This document shows positions 44,466 to 51,817 of a stretch of 53,510 nucleotides of DNA, piece by piece. The translations under genes were made by a program, and so were the position numbers. Numbering within the stretch: position 1 is the stretch's first letter; the number at the start of each line of letters is the position of its first letter. Under the pieces are notes generated by a model. That model worked only from the letters and a program-made list of their open reading frames with translations. It did no database searches and was not told the origin of the DNA. This DNA comes from an uncultured beta proteobacterium (GTDB lineage: Bacteria; Pseudomonadota; Gammaproteobacteria; Burkholderiales; Rhodocyclaceae), in contig CAISOB010000027.1 in NCBI GenBank assembly GCA_903886975.1, forward strand, positions 1 to 53,510, read 5' to 3'.

Positions 44466-44897
44466 TCAAACCCTGCGCGGCAGCCCAAACATCGCATAAG
44501 CCATAATGCCCCCGACGATCGTGGCGATGACACCGACCACAGCCGCGATAAGATCCTGCGTATGGGTTTCGGCCGCTTCATGCCGCCCCAGCAGCGCCAC
44601 TTCGGGATTGGCCGGAAGATAGACGACCTCCACCGATTGCCCCGGCTTATATTGACTCGAGAACACGGTGAAGTACCGCCTCCATTCGCGTCCGCTCCCA
44701 TCCGGGTAAGCAACGCTGATCCGGTAGGTCTGATTCGATTGGCCGCCGGTGCTTGACGCCCATTTGACGACGCCGGTGGCAAGGACGCCTTCGGATTCCA
44801 AGAGCGATCGATCGTGGATGCGCTGGTAGCTCAAGTAAGAGGTCACTAGGCCTGCGACAAGAATGATCGGCGGCAATATCCGGAGTAAAAGTCTCAC
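44466..44897 (-). CDS. DUF3592-type membrane protein (cassette gene)
   Basis: A ~143-residue protein with an N-terminal helix (ILPPIILVAGLVTSYLSY), an extracytoplasmic β part with VEVVYLPANPEVALL (the typical DUF3592 end of the domain), and a C-terminal helix LIAAVVGVIATIVGGIMAY. GTG 44897 is chosen because GGGAG lies 6 bases upstream and 22 bases before it is the end of an attC-like site. That placement is the normal start of an integron cassette gene. The longer open frame to 45017 crosses that site and is unlikely to be translated. Confidence 0.72.
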   Translation of the reverse strand: MRLLLRILPPIILVAGLVTSYLSYQRIHDRSLLESEGVLATGVVKWASSTGGQSNQTYRISVAYPDGSGREWRRYFTVFSSQYKPGQSVEVVYLPANPEVALLGRHEAAETHTQDLIAAVVGVIATIVGGIMAYAMFGLPRRV

Positions 44898-44919
44898 GCG
44901 ATGCTCCCGTACAAGCGAA

Positions 44920-44982
44920 CGCCAACGCCAAAGCTCAAGGGCGCGCTGCTGGCGGCGTATCCCCTGCGGCGCCGGGTTGGGC
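44920..44982 (-). other. degenerate attC site
   Basis: Read on the minus strand it starts GCCCAACCCGGCGCCG (compare GCCTAACCCGGCGCTC in the intact sites) and ends GCGCCCTTGAGCTTTGGCG then TTGGCG, against GCGCCGGTTAACTTTGCG then TTAGGC. Both ends align with the intact 87-base attC, with a shorter centre. The core box is mutated. The peroxiredoxin stop codon (44935-44937) lies inside it, and the DUF3592 gene begins 22 bases after it. Confidence 0.65.
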
Positions 44983-45537
44983 GTTTGACCGCAACCACAC
45001 GAGAACGTCATCGGCATTGCGGTCGGGAGGAAACACCGGATAGAAAACCTTTCCGATCTTCCCGTCTTCGGCGATCAGCGTGAGTCGCTTGAGCAACTCG
45101 ATGCCCTCGACCGTAAACGTCGGCAGCCGCAGCGTTCTCTTCAATTCGAGCGAACTGTCGCTCAACAATTGGAAAGGCAGGTGCAGGCGGTCGCGGGCTT
45201 CACGTTGATCGTCGGAGGCCTGGGCGCTCAACCCGAAAACGCCCGCCCGGAGCGCATTGAGTTCTTCGTAGTGGTCCCGAAAGCTGCAGGACTGAAGTGT
45301 GCACCCGCGTGCCCCGGGAATGCCGTCCCACCCATCGGGCAACGGCACGTCAGGCCGTCCGGTCATCGGATAGATGTAGATAACCCAAAGGCCCCGCAGA
45401 TTGCCGAGATTGACGGACGTGCCATCCGTGCTTGGGAAAGCGACGTCCGGCAAGGATGACCCCAGGAGATGCGCAGCAGCACCGTCATCGACCGGCCTCG
45501 GCAAGTTCGGAGGTAACTCGAAAAGATGCGTACCCAT
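44935..45537 (-). CDS. peroxiredoxin of the Bcp/PrxQ type (cassette gene)
   Basis: A 200-residue AhpC/TSA-family protein. The redox pair has the PrxQ spacing C-x4-C: Cys79 and Cys84 in GARGCTLQSCSFRDHYEEL. Between the LWVIYIYPMTG strand and the Cys there is a ~15-residue Pro/Asp-rich insert, longer than in Bcp. It would reduce peroxides using thioredoxin. ATG 45537 has GGAAAGGGGAGG just upstream and lies 21 bases after an attC-like site. Its C-terminal ~15 codons lie within the following degenerate attC, so the end may have been extended by loss of the original stop. Confidence 0.78.
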   Translation of the reverse strand: MGTHLFELPPNLPRPVDDGAAAHLLGSSLPDVAFPSTDGTSVNLGNLRGLWVIYIYPMTGRPDVPLPDGWDGIPGARGCTLQSCSFRDHYEELNALRAGVFGLSAQASDDQREARDRLHLPFQLLSDSSLELKRTLRLPTFTVEGIELLKRLTLIAEDGKIGKVFYPVFPPDRNADDVLVWLRSNAQPGAAGDTPPAARP

Positions 45538-45558
45538 GCCTCCCCTTTCCAATGAGAC

Positions 45559-45645
45559 GCCCACCCTGGAGATAACCAGCGCTACGGGGCTTCTTCGCGC
45601 AGTGCCCACCGACCGGAAGAAGCGAGGTCGAGCGTCCCGTTAGGC
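45559..45645 (-). other. degenerate attC site (87 bases)
   Basis: On the minus strand it begins with the intact box GCCTAAC, then GGACGCTCGACCTCGCTTC aligned to CGGCGCTCAACCTCGCTCC of the intact sites, and continues through TTCCGGTCGGTGG (intact: CTTCGGTCGCTGG) to GCGCTGGTTATCTCC. The final core reads GGTGGGC instead of GTTAGGC. Its length equals the intact repeats. The stop codon of the SnoaL-like gene (45640) is within the first box, as in the other cassettes. Confidence 0.75.
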
Positions 45646-46197
45646 GCCTTCGTGCCGCAGAAGTTGCAAAACATGAAGGACTTGGGGAAGGCTGGGCGAT
45701 GCCGCCAGGGCCACCTGTCGATCGCACCACGGATACGGCAGGGCCGACACCCAGTTCAGCACCGGGTTCAAGGCTTCGGAAGGCAGAATTTCCATGGCCT
45801 CGATCGTAATGGCAAGCGCGCGGACTCTGCGTTCTACGGGCGAAAACGACCAGTCGTAGCGTCCGCAGCCAATTCGTACCGCGCCGCCTTGCTTCTCGGA
45901 CATGGCGACCAGCCAATCGCAGGAAAAGGCTTCGGCATTAGCTGTCGGCGGCGAACCGATGCAGAGGGTGTAGATGTTCTCGTACGCTTGATTGAAACGC
46001 CGCACGAGCGTCTCGGCGATCGCTTCCCGTCCGACGGACGACGCAGGAAATGAAATTGCCTCCGTTCGAACAATCATCTGCAGCGTGGCGTCCTCGGTGA
46101 ACGCCGCATCCAGCAGGTGCGGACGATTGCCATCCTTCGCCCTGATATATGCCAGGATACATTCGGCCGGGGTCGCTTCAGGTGCGCGCAATGACAT
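45640..46197 (-). CDS. SnoaL/NTF2-like protein (cassette gene)
   Basis: A ~185-residue protein. The first 130 residues look like an NTF2/SnoaL cone fold: ECILAYIRAKDGNRPHLLDAAF, FTEDATLQMIV, FPASSVGREAIAETLVRRFN, and a paired-strand part ending in a hydrophobic core ITIEAMEILP. The C-terminal 40 residues are extra. Such folds bind small hydrophobic ligands or act as isomerases; no catalytic set is clear. It ends in an attC box, which marks it as a cassette gene. No good ribosome site precedes ATG 46197; the frame remains open to 46293. Confidence 0.65.
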   Translation of the reverse strand: MSLRAPEATPAECILAYIRAKDGNRPHLLDAAFTEDATLQMIVRTEAISFPASSVGREAIAETLVRRFNQAYENIYTLCIGSPPTANAEAFSCDWLVAMSEKQGGAVRIGCGRYDWSFSPVERRVRALAITIEAMEILPSEALNPVLNWVSALPYPWCDRQVALAASPSLPQVLHVLQLLRHEGA

Positions 46198-46289
46198 TTG
46201 TGCAAGGTGTAAGACACATAAATTCGGCGGCGCCAGCGAGCCACGAAGCGGCCCGGCGGCATCCGCGGCAAGGGCCGCCGGCCGCACGC

Positions 46290-46688
46290 TCATTCGAAGG
46301 GAACCGGTTGTTCAATACGCTTGTTATACACGCCATCAGATCTTTCGTCGATGTAGTACTCGAATTGATCTCCCGCTTTTGCAGACAAAGGCGGGATGAC
46401 GCAGGCAACAGTGAGACGGCCGGGCGTCTCCGCCACTGGCGTCATAGGCACCACGGAAAACGCCTGATTTCCCACAACCCGATAGTGACATTGAATCTCG
46501 CTGCATCGATTCGACAACTTTCCCGACCCCGCGCCCCAAACGCTGACTTCCATCGTCAGCGTGGTGGGCTGGCCGACATGAATTGATTTTGGCGCGATGT
46601 GCTCACTTCCGCCACCACCGGCGCACGAGGTCAAGGCCAGAAAGGTGAACGCCAGAACCTGAATCAAGACGCAATCGCGCGCGCGCAT
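46290..46688 (-). CDS. small lipoprotein, hypothetical
   Basis: A 132-residue lipoprotein: signal VLAFTFLALTSC with lipidated Cys22, followed by a Gly-rich spacer. The mature domain is β-rich, IHVGQPTTLTMEVSVWG and QFEYYIDERSDG, like an Ig-type fold, with Cys in the middle (NRCSEIQCHYR). No family recognised. A GC-rich imperfect hairpin lies after its stop (46210-46280). It stands between the secreted-protein gene and the SnoaL gene, all on the minus strand. Confidence 0.6.
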   Translation of the reverse strand: MRARDCVLIQVLAFTFLALTSCAGGGGSEHIAPKSIHVGQPTTLTMEVSVWGAGSGKLSNRCSEIQCHYRVVGNQAFSVVPMTPVAETPGRLTVACVIPPLSAKAGDQFEYYIDERSDGVYNKRIEQPVPFE

Positions 46689-46725
46689 ACGGTTTCCCCT
46701 GGACGCGGACCGCGACGATCAACTG

Positions 46726-47127
46726 CTAGATCCAGTGCTGCACCGCTTCGGCACTATCCGCAGGGGTGGTATTGAAACATATCCTGGCATTGGGGGCCTC
46801 GACATGCACCGGGTTGAGAAGCTTCTCGAAGCGCCGCAAGTGCTCCGGGGCGCGCAGTCCCGCGCCGATCAGCACGCAATCAGTCTGGCGGCAAACGCAC
46901 TTGACGGCGCGCGGCGCTGGCAAGTACCGGCCGAAGCTATTGTTCAGGCGGTTCACGGCATTTCCGGACATGAGAATGATTTCCGCATCCGTCGGCGGCT
47001 GCCTTGCAAAGGCGCCATGTGAAAGGAGTAATGTCGAAGAGACGACATAGACGACCGCAAGCTTCTTGAAAGGCCCTGCAAGCTGCGCGCCGCGTGGCGT
47101 GGCGTCCAATTCAGGCGGTGCGATCAC
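46726..47127 (-). CDS. hypothetical secreted protein
   Basis: About 133 residues. From GTG 47127, whose GTGA overlaps the stop of the upstream gene, a long n-region leads to a signal segment LAVVYVVSSTLLLSHGAFA. The mature part has ILMSGNAVNRLNNSFGRYL and several Cys (CVCRQTDC, CFN). The coupled start makes a two-gene unit with the preceding membrane protein likely. The longer frame to 47403 is a shadow. I do not recognise the family. Confidence 0.55.
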   Translation of the reverse strand: MIAPPELDATPRGAQLAGPFKKLAVVYVVSSTLLLSHGAFARQPPTDAEIILMSGNAVNRLNNSFGRYLPAPRAVKCVCRQTDCVLIGAGLRAPEHLRRFEKLLNPVHVEAPNARICFNTTPADSAEAVQHWI

Positions 47128-47483
47128 GCAAGCCAGGACATCAGTATCAGCGCGGCGGGCAGCATGAAACCCGCCGCCAGGACAGCGAGAACTGCACGGC
47201 GACTCCGCCCGAAGCGCAGCGCCATGACGATCCCAATAATGGCTGTTACAACCAGCCCCAGGGCCATAGCTATCGCGAAGCCTTGCAGCATCGGCGAACT
47301 CAATGTACTTAGCGGAGTCTTCAATTCGCGTGATGTGTGTATGGTCGAAGCTATAGCCAGAACTCGTGAATCTGGAGCCAGGTGCAACTTTAGTGTTTGC
47401 CAAATCCCGGATATCGCGAAGAAGATCAGCAGCGGCCCAAAGAGGCAGCCAAGATAGAGGTGAATGGTTCGTAGCCGCTTCAT
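47124..47483 (-). CDS. PepSY-like membrane protein, hypothetical
   Basis: A 119-residue protein with three helices: residues ~6-30 (IHLYLGCLFGPLLIFFAISG), ~65-90 (GFAIAMALGLVVTAIIGIVM) and ~98-118. The start RTIHLYLGCLFGPLLIFFAISG followed by WQ resembles the first helix of PepSY-associated iron-reductase or uptake membrane proteins, but the PepSY domain itself is absent. ATG 47483 has a GAAGAG box and lies 12 bases after an attC-like core. It is coupled to the next gene by GTGA overlap. Confidence 0.6.
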   Translation of the reverse strand: MKRLRTIHLYLGCLFGPLLIFFAISGIWQTLKLHLAPDSRVLAIASTIHTSRELKTPLSTLSSPMLQGFAIAMALGLVVTAIIGIVMALRFGRSRRAVLAVLAAGFMLPAALILMSWLA

Positions 47484-47495
47484 CGTCTCTTCACC

Positions 47496-47592
47496 GCCCA
47501 ACGTGCCAGCCGAGGGGCCGCCGGGGCGGCGAAACCGCAGAGGGAACCGGGAAGCTGTGCTGCTCCGCGGCCCCTCTCGATGATTGATTAGC
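47496..47592 (-). other. possible degenerate attC site
   Basis: On the minus strand it ends in CACGTTGGGC, a perfect GTTRRRY core, and begins GCTAATC, one change from RYYYAAC. In between, CGAGAGGGGCCGC pairs with GCGGCCCCTCG, enclosing a ~45-base loop. The next cassette gene begins 12 bases after the core. The outer arms do not pair well, and the DUF6855 stop is 78 bases upstream, which is unusually far. Confidence 0.4.
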
Positions 47593-47669
47593 TCGCATCG
47601 CTGACCTCGGCGCGCGGGCTTTGATGCAAATGCCTTCCCATCTGGCCGGATGCCCGGTAGGGTCAGGAC

Positions 47670-48080
47670 CTATTTGGCGCGCATGCGATTGTTCTTGGCG
47701 TTGTGCTCAAGCTCGCAAAGACCAAGCGCTTCCATGAGCGGCGGGACATACACGCCGAACCTGCCGCGCAGTCCCTTCTTCAGCCCGTACCAACCGCTGA
47801 CCGGATTGCTCGCGGATCGTCCCCAGGCCTCCACGCTGCCTTCCTTGGCGGGCTTCTGTTCATCGGCCCCGCCGAGTTCGACCCAGTCACCCGCCTTCTT
47901 GAGCATGGCATGCAGGTCGTCGACGCATCGGGCGTCGTAGTGAAGCACGGTGCTGCCAACCGTGCAGACCAAGATCTTCTTGCCGTCCTTCTCGTCCACG
48001 TGCATTGTGAACTCGGATGTTCCGGGCGGCGTCTTGAGCTTCCAGGGATTGTCCTTCGTGCGATTCAGAAGAGTGGCCAT
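47670..48080 (-). CDS. DUF6855-like small protein
   Basis: A 136-residue soluble protein: NPWKLKTPPGTSEFTMHVDE, then TVLHYDARCVDDLHAMLKK, GDWVELGGADEQKP and VEAWGRS, ending with MEALGLCELEH. I recognise this conserved pattern as the protein group named DUF6855; no function is known. AGGAGG lies 4 bases before ATG 48080, which decides the start against a longer frame to 48242. It stands in the stretch with cassette-like organisation. Confidence 0.72.
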   Translation of the reverse strand: MATLLNRTKDNPWKLKTPPGTSEFTMHVDEKDGKKILVCTVGSTVLHYDARCVDDLHAMLKKAGDWVELGGADEQKPAKEGSVEAWGRSASNPVSGWYGLKKGLRGRFGVYVPPLMEALGLCELEHNAKNNRMRAK

Positions 48081-48238
48081 GGCGCCTCCTTTGGCTGAGC
48101 GGCGTGAAAGATACGTGCTTCGTGATGCCTGGCGCTCGACATGAGCGGCAAGCAGCAGCAGGCCAAGCCCGCTGCAGTTTGACCACTGGCTGGCAGGGTT
48201 GGTCCCCTGACGCGGATGGAAGGCGATGGCTTGCGGAT

Positions 48239-48601
48239 TCATGGCATGGCGGCACCGACCGCCTGGCGCACCGGGATGCCCGTTGGCTCAAAGCCCTGCA
48301 GGCAGAAGACATTGATTCCGAGATTGTCGGGCGTGACTCGCTTGCGGTGAAACGGGTAAATGCCGCAGACCTTGCAGAAGTAGTGCCGGGCTGTCTTGGT
48401 GTGGAATTGGTACTCGGTGAGCGACTCCGCGCCCGACAGAAGGTTGAACTTGCTCTCGTGCACCTTGACCATGAGTGCGTTCTTCTTGCGGCAGATTGAA
48501 CAGTCACACGTGGTGAGTTCCGGGAAGTCGGTTTCGATCTCGAAGCGAACCGCGCCGCAGTGACAGCTGCCTTCGTACTTCCGAAGCGGACGACTACCCA
48601 T
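48239..48601 (-). CDS. GFA-family zinc protein (cassette gene)
   Basis: A 120-residue CENP-V/GFA domain protein with zinc ligands in CHCGAVRFEI, CDCSICRKKN and FCKVCGIYPFH; the pattern C-x-C...C-x-C-x2-C...C-x2-C is complete. It is the cassette gene that follows the IS-interrupted attC: its ATG lies 28 bases from the element's edge. Only distantly similar to the GFA protein at 42896. The longer frame into the IS is antisense to the transposase and not real. Confidence 0.8.
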   Translation of the reverse strand: MGSRPLRKYEGSCHCGAVRFEIETDFPELTTCDCSICRKKNALMVKVHESKFNLLSGAESLTEYQFHTKTARHYFCKVCGIYPFHRKRVTPDNLGINVFCLQGFEPTGIPVRQAVGAAMP

Positions 48602-48629
48602 GCGGGCTCCAAATAAGGGCGCTAACGAG

Positions 48630-50393
48630 GCTGTAGAAAAAGTCTTTTCATATGGCGATCGTCCAGTGAACCGACTCAGATGAAAGTTATCTAAATGGCA
48701 TTGTAATTCGGAATTGATGCCATGGCTCGCTACAAGTTCATCGACACGAGTCCGCGCTTTCTTGCGGTCGATCTTCGACAGCAACTCTTGCCGGGCAGTT
48801 TCGAGCATGCGCTGGACTACCTGATCGACCGGGAGCTTGATCTTTCCGGCTTTGATGCGCGTTACCGCAACGACGAGACCGGCGCCAGCGCTTATCCGCC
48901 GTCCCTGCTGCTCAAAGTCGTCCTGTTTGCCTACAGTCAGGGCATCGTGAGCAGCCGGGCCATCGAACGCGCCTGCCGCGAGCACGTCACCTTCATCGCG
49001 CTCTCGGGCGACAGCGCGCCGCATTTCACGACAATCGCCGCTTTCGTCTCCGGCCTCGGCGGCGAGATTGCCCGGCTGTTCGCCCAGGTCCTCACGCTGT
49101 GCGACCGGCAAGGCCTGATCGGGCGGGCGATGTTCGCCATCGACGGCGTCAAGCTGCCGAGCAACGCCAGCAAACGCAAGAGTGGCCGCCGGGCCGACTT
49201 CATCAAGCAGGCCGAGAAGATGGAGCGCGCCGCCAGACAGATGCTCGAACGGCATCGCGCCAACGATGAGTTGCCCATCGAGCCTGATCTGGCCGAGAAA
49301 GCCGATCGTCAAATCGCCAAGTTCAAGGCCGAAGCCCTCCAGTTGCGTGTCTGGCTCGCCGAACATCCGACCGACCGGCCGGGCGCGCGGGGTAAATCTC
49401 GCCTCTCCAACCGCACCGATAACGAATCAGCCAAAATGGCCACCGACAAAGGCGTCATCCAGGGCTACTGCGGCGTTGCCGCCGTCGACAGCGCGCACCA
49501 CATCATCGTCGCGGCCCAAGCGCACGGCAGCGGTTCCGAACAGACGCTGCTGATGCCTGTCATTGAGGCCACTGCGCCGCTGCGAACGGCGCAAACCCTG
49601 ATCACGGCCGATGCGGGCTATCACTCCAAAGGCAACCTGATTGAACTGGCCGCCCGGCGCATTCCCGCCTTGATCGCCGACAACGGCATGCGCGGCCGCG
49701 ACGAACGCTTCAAGGACCGGCTGCGCTACAAGGCAAGTCCCGATCCCCTGCACAACAAGCAGGGCAAGAAAGCGGCGCGGCACTACCGGTCCCAGGAATT
49801 CATTTACGACGAGGCCGCCGGCACCTGCTTTTGTCCAGCCGGCAAGCGGCTCTACCAGAACGGATCGAACTGCATCCATAACGGCTACATCGCCGTGAAG
49901 TTCCAAGGCGCTCAACGCGATTGCCTGCCTTGCAAGCTGCGCAGCAAATGCCTGCGCCGGCCGGATGTAACCCAGACGCGACAGGTCTGCTTCTTCCGCG
50001 GCAAAGCCAAGCCGGACGACTTCGACCCGGTGGCGCGCATGAGAGAAGCCATCGACAGCGAAGCCGGGCGGGCCCTCTACGGTCGTCGCTTCGCGACGGT
50101 CGAACCGGTCTTCGGCAACCTGCGCCACAACAAGGGCCTCGATCGATTCACGCTGCGCGGGCAGAAGAAAGTCGATGCCCAATGGAAGCTGTTCTGCCTC
50201 GTGCACAACATCGAGAAGCTGGCAAAGCACGGGGTGTGCAGCAGATCATAAAGCGGTCAGCGGGGTGACCTCGCCGATGCTTCTGATGCGACGAGGCCCT
50301 GAAGGAAACGGAAAGACAAAAAACAAAATGGCGCGAAGAAAACCGCGCCATTCTTTACGACTGAATCGACTGAAAACTGGGTTTTTCTACAGC
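48630..50393 (+). mobile_element. IS1182-family insertion sequence, complete
   Basis: An element of about 1.76 kb bounded by inverted repeats: GGCTGTAGAAAAA at 48629-48641 and its complement at 50382-50394 (13 matching bases, of which the outermost G/C may be target). One intact transposase gene fills it. No target duplication is visible. Removing 48630-50393 joins GAG to CTCAAC and restores the attC core GTTGAGC on the minus strand, so the element sits inside the recombination site. Confidence 0.85.
48722..50251 (+). CDS. IS1182-family transposase
   Basis: A 509-residue DDE transposase. N-terminal helical DUF772-type domain (YPPSLLLKVVLFAYSQGIVSS and the FIALSGD region), first catalytic Asp in AIDGVKLPSNAS, second in ITADAGYHSKGN, and the Glu in TVEPVFGNLRHNKGL near the end. 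The Cys-rich C-terminal insert (TCFCPAGK, CLPCKLRSKC) is normal for IS1182. The frame is unbroken, so the element may be active. It is on the plus strand, against the cassette genes. Confidence 0.95.
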   Translation: MARYKFIDTSPRFLAVDLRQQLLPGSFEHALDYLIDRELDLSGFDARYRNDETGASAYPPSLLLKVVLFAYSQGIVSSRAIERACREHVTFIALSGDSAPHFTTIAAFVSGLGGEIARLFAQVLTLCDRQGLIGRAMFAIDGVKLPSNASKRKSGRRADFIKQAEKMERAARQMLERHRANDELPIEPDLAEKADRQIAKFKAEALQLRVWLAEHPTDRPGARGKSRLSNRTDNESAKMATDKGVIQGYCGVAAVDSAHHIIVAAQAHGSGSEQTLLMPVIEATAPLRTAQTLITADAGYHSKGNLIELAARRIPALIADNGMRGRDERFKDRLRYKASPDPLHNKQGKKAARHYRSQEFIYDEAAGTCFCPAGKRLYQNGSNCIHNGYIAVKFQGAQRDCLPCKLRSKCLRRPDVTQTRQVCFFRGKAKPDDFDPVARMREAIDSEAGRALYGRRFATVEPVFGNLRHNKGLDRFTLRGQKKVDAQWKLFCLVHNIEKLAKHGVCSRS

Positions 50394-50455
50394 CTCAACG
50401 TGAAGTTGAGCGGCGCTGCGCTTGCGCAGCGTCCGTCTCGAACGCAAGGTTAGGC
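50394..50455 (-). other. attC site, interrupted by the IS
   Basis: Read on the minus strand: GCCTAAC, then a stem of GACGCTGCGC and GCGCAGCG halves, CTCAACTTCAC and the core GTTGAG, whose last base lies on the far side of the IS1182 element. About 62 bases. The DUF2695 gene ends 10 bases before it. It is a different, shorter type from the 87-base repeats. Confidence 0.8.
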
Positions 50456-50465
50456 TGTAGATCGT

Positions 50466-50762
50466 TCATGACTCACCCCAACGCTCTTCAACATTGGCCA
50501 GAACCTCGCAATCACAATAGCCACCGTACTCCTTGAGCCACGGAACAATTGTCGCTTCGGAAAGCCCCTGCAAACGTAGATATGTTTCGGTGAGGCGGAG
50601 CGTGTGATCGCAACCTTCAGCAAGGACGCCATCAAGGTGGTCGAACAACCTCTTCAATTGTTCTTTCGAGATTGGCATACGAGCTTCTTCTTCGGCGCGA
50701 GCACTATTCTCGGTCTGCCGGCGAAGCAATTTACGACGTTCAATTTCAGATTGTGACGGCAT
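50466..50762 (-). CDS. DUF2695 domain protein (cassette gene)
   Basis: A 98-residue protein. The C-terminal ~60 residues are a DUF2695 domain, recognised by CDHTLRLTETYL and the GGYCDCEVLANV end. A charged N-terminal helix precedes it. The start ATG 50762 lies 10 bases after an attC core and has no Shine-Dalgarno box, common for cassette genes; TTG 50768 is an alternative. No known function. Confidence 0.75.
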   Translation of the reverse strand: MPSQSEIERRKLLRRQTENSARAEEEARMPISKEQLKRLFDHLDGVLAEGCDHTLRLTETYLRLQGLSEATIVPWLKEYGGYCDCEVLANVEERWGES

Positions 50763-50772
50763 GATCAATTCT

Positions 50773-50859
50773 GCCTAACGCAAAGTTAACCGGCGCGGCG
50801 CGGCCTTATCGCGCCGCGTCCAGCGACCGAAGGGAGCGAGGTTGAGCGCCGGGTTAGGC
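50773..50859 (-). other. attC site (87-base type)
   Basis: Bounded by GCCTAAC and GTTAGGC on both strands. On the minus strand the right half is CGCCGGTTAACTTTGCGTTAGGC split over the stem, and a GC-rich stem GCGGCGCG/CGCGCCGC with a small loop occupies the centre. The stop codon of the gene at 50854 is in the first box. Confidence 0.93.
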
Positions 50860-51192
50860 AGCATGCTTGCCTTTGGAAGCGGCTTTGCGCGCAAGGTAGA
50901 TGGTGAGAACGCCAAACCCTAAGATCGCTGCGGCGGCTCCAGCAAACAGCCACTGAGCCCACACTTGATCGATTGTATTAAAGCCAAGGATGGTAACTGC
51001 CAGAAGAACCCACGGACCCGACGCCAACAGAACAGCAGTCAGAAGCGCTCCCACGGACACCTTGCAGTCGGCGTTTCGACCTCGCTTGACGACAGCGTTA
51101 ATGCCGACGAGCCAGTGGCCGACGCGAGAGAATACGAAAGCGCCGAGAACGACGCCAGCGATGATGAGCCCAACGGGTAACAGCGTCTCCAT
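50854..51192 (-). CDS. small membrane protein (cassette gene)
   Basis: A 112-residue protein with three helices: LLPVGLIIAGVVLGAFVFS, then GALLTAVLLASGPWVLLAVTIL, then WAQWLFAGAAAAILGFGVLT. It ends in a basic tail. The stop codon is within the following attC. No family recognised. ATG start 9 bases after the preceding attC core. Confidence 0.7.
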   Translation of the reverse strand: METLLPVGLIIAGVVLGAFVFSRVGHWLVGINAVVKRGRNADCKVSVGALLTAVLLASGPWVLLAVTILGFNTIDQVWAQWLFAGAAAAILGFGVLTIYLARKAASKGKHAA

Positions 51193-51201
51193 GGTTCTCG
51201 T

Positions 51202-51288
51202 GCCTAACGCAAAGTTAACCGGCGCGGCGCGGCTTTATCGCGCCGCGTCCAGCGACCGAAGGGAGCGAGGTTGAACGCCGGGTTAGGC
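51202..51288 (-). other. attC site (87-base type)
   Basis: Differs from the site at 50773 by very few bases (CTTTATCG for CCTTATCG in the loop, TTGAACG for TTGAGCG). Boxes GCCTAAC and GTTAGGC are intact. The stop of the STM3941-like gene (51283) overlaps its first box. Confidence 0.93.
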
Positions 51289-51804
51289 ACGTTGCCGATT
51301 TCCATACGCTTCTAAGTAGCAGCGGACATGACCTAGAAGTTCTTCGACGGATATTGGCAAAGTTACTTCTGGAATGCTTACTGCGTAGCCGATAGACGAG
51401 GCATTTGTGCGCATGAAATAGCGCTTAACAAAGCCGACTCTCGCAAAATACTTTTCTGAATTTTGAAGCGAAATGCCGAGAAATCGTTGGTTTAGATAGG
51501 ACGTAACCCCAGCATTGGTGACGTCCGACCAAGGAATAAATCCCACTGAAAGCCATGAGGCGTTAACAGTGATTCCTTCTTCGTCCAACACAACCGCTGG
51601 CTTTCGGAAGGCCCAACGCTTGATAAGGAAGCCGGTCGTGAGGCCAAAGATCGGCACACCTAACCAAGCGCAAACCAGCGCCTTGAACGGCGCGTCGGGC
51701 AGCGTCAGTATCCAGACGGCGCAGCCAACCACAGCAGACGACCCGAGCAGCAACTTCAAGAGCCTCTCACGGCTCGGGTACACGATGGTCGGTGACATTC
51801 TCAT
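51283..51804 (-). CDS. STM3941-like membrane protein (cassette gene)
   Basis: A 173-residue protein: two N-terminal helices (LLGSSAVVGCAVWIL; FKALVCAWLGVPIFGLTTGF), then a soluble PH-like domain, VVLDEEGITVNASWLSVGFI, PWSDVTNAGV and GYAVSIPEVTLPISVEELL. This order fits the STM3941 family. ATG 51804, 14 bases after the preceding attC. The function of the family is unknown. Confidence 0.72.
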   Translation of the reverse strand: MRMSPTIVYPSRERLLKLLLGSSAVVGCAVWILTLPDAPFKALVCAWLGVPIFGLTTGFLIKRWAFRKPAVVLDEEGITVNASWLSVGFIPWSDVTNAGVTSYLNQRFLGISLQNSEKYFARVGFVKRYFMRTNASSIGYAVSIPEVTLPISVEELLGHVRCYLEAYGNRQRA

Positions 51805-51817
51805 AGAATCGCGCTGA

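Noticed and set aside
46210..46290. GC-rich imperfect hairpin between the SnoaL-like gene and the lipoprotein gene, considered as another attC.
   Set aside because: No core boxes are present and it does not align with the 87-base repeat; it may be a terminator or a fully eroded site.
48239..49366. A 375-codon minus-strand frame that joins the GFA protein to an upstream extension.
   Set aside because: The extension is antisense to the IS1182 transposase and crosses the IS end; the true start is ATG 48601 with a GGAGC box.
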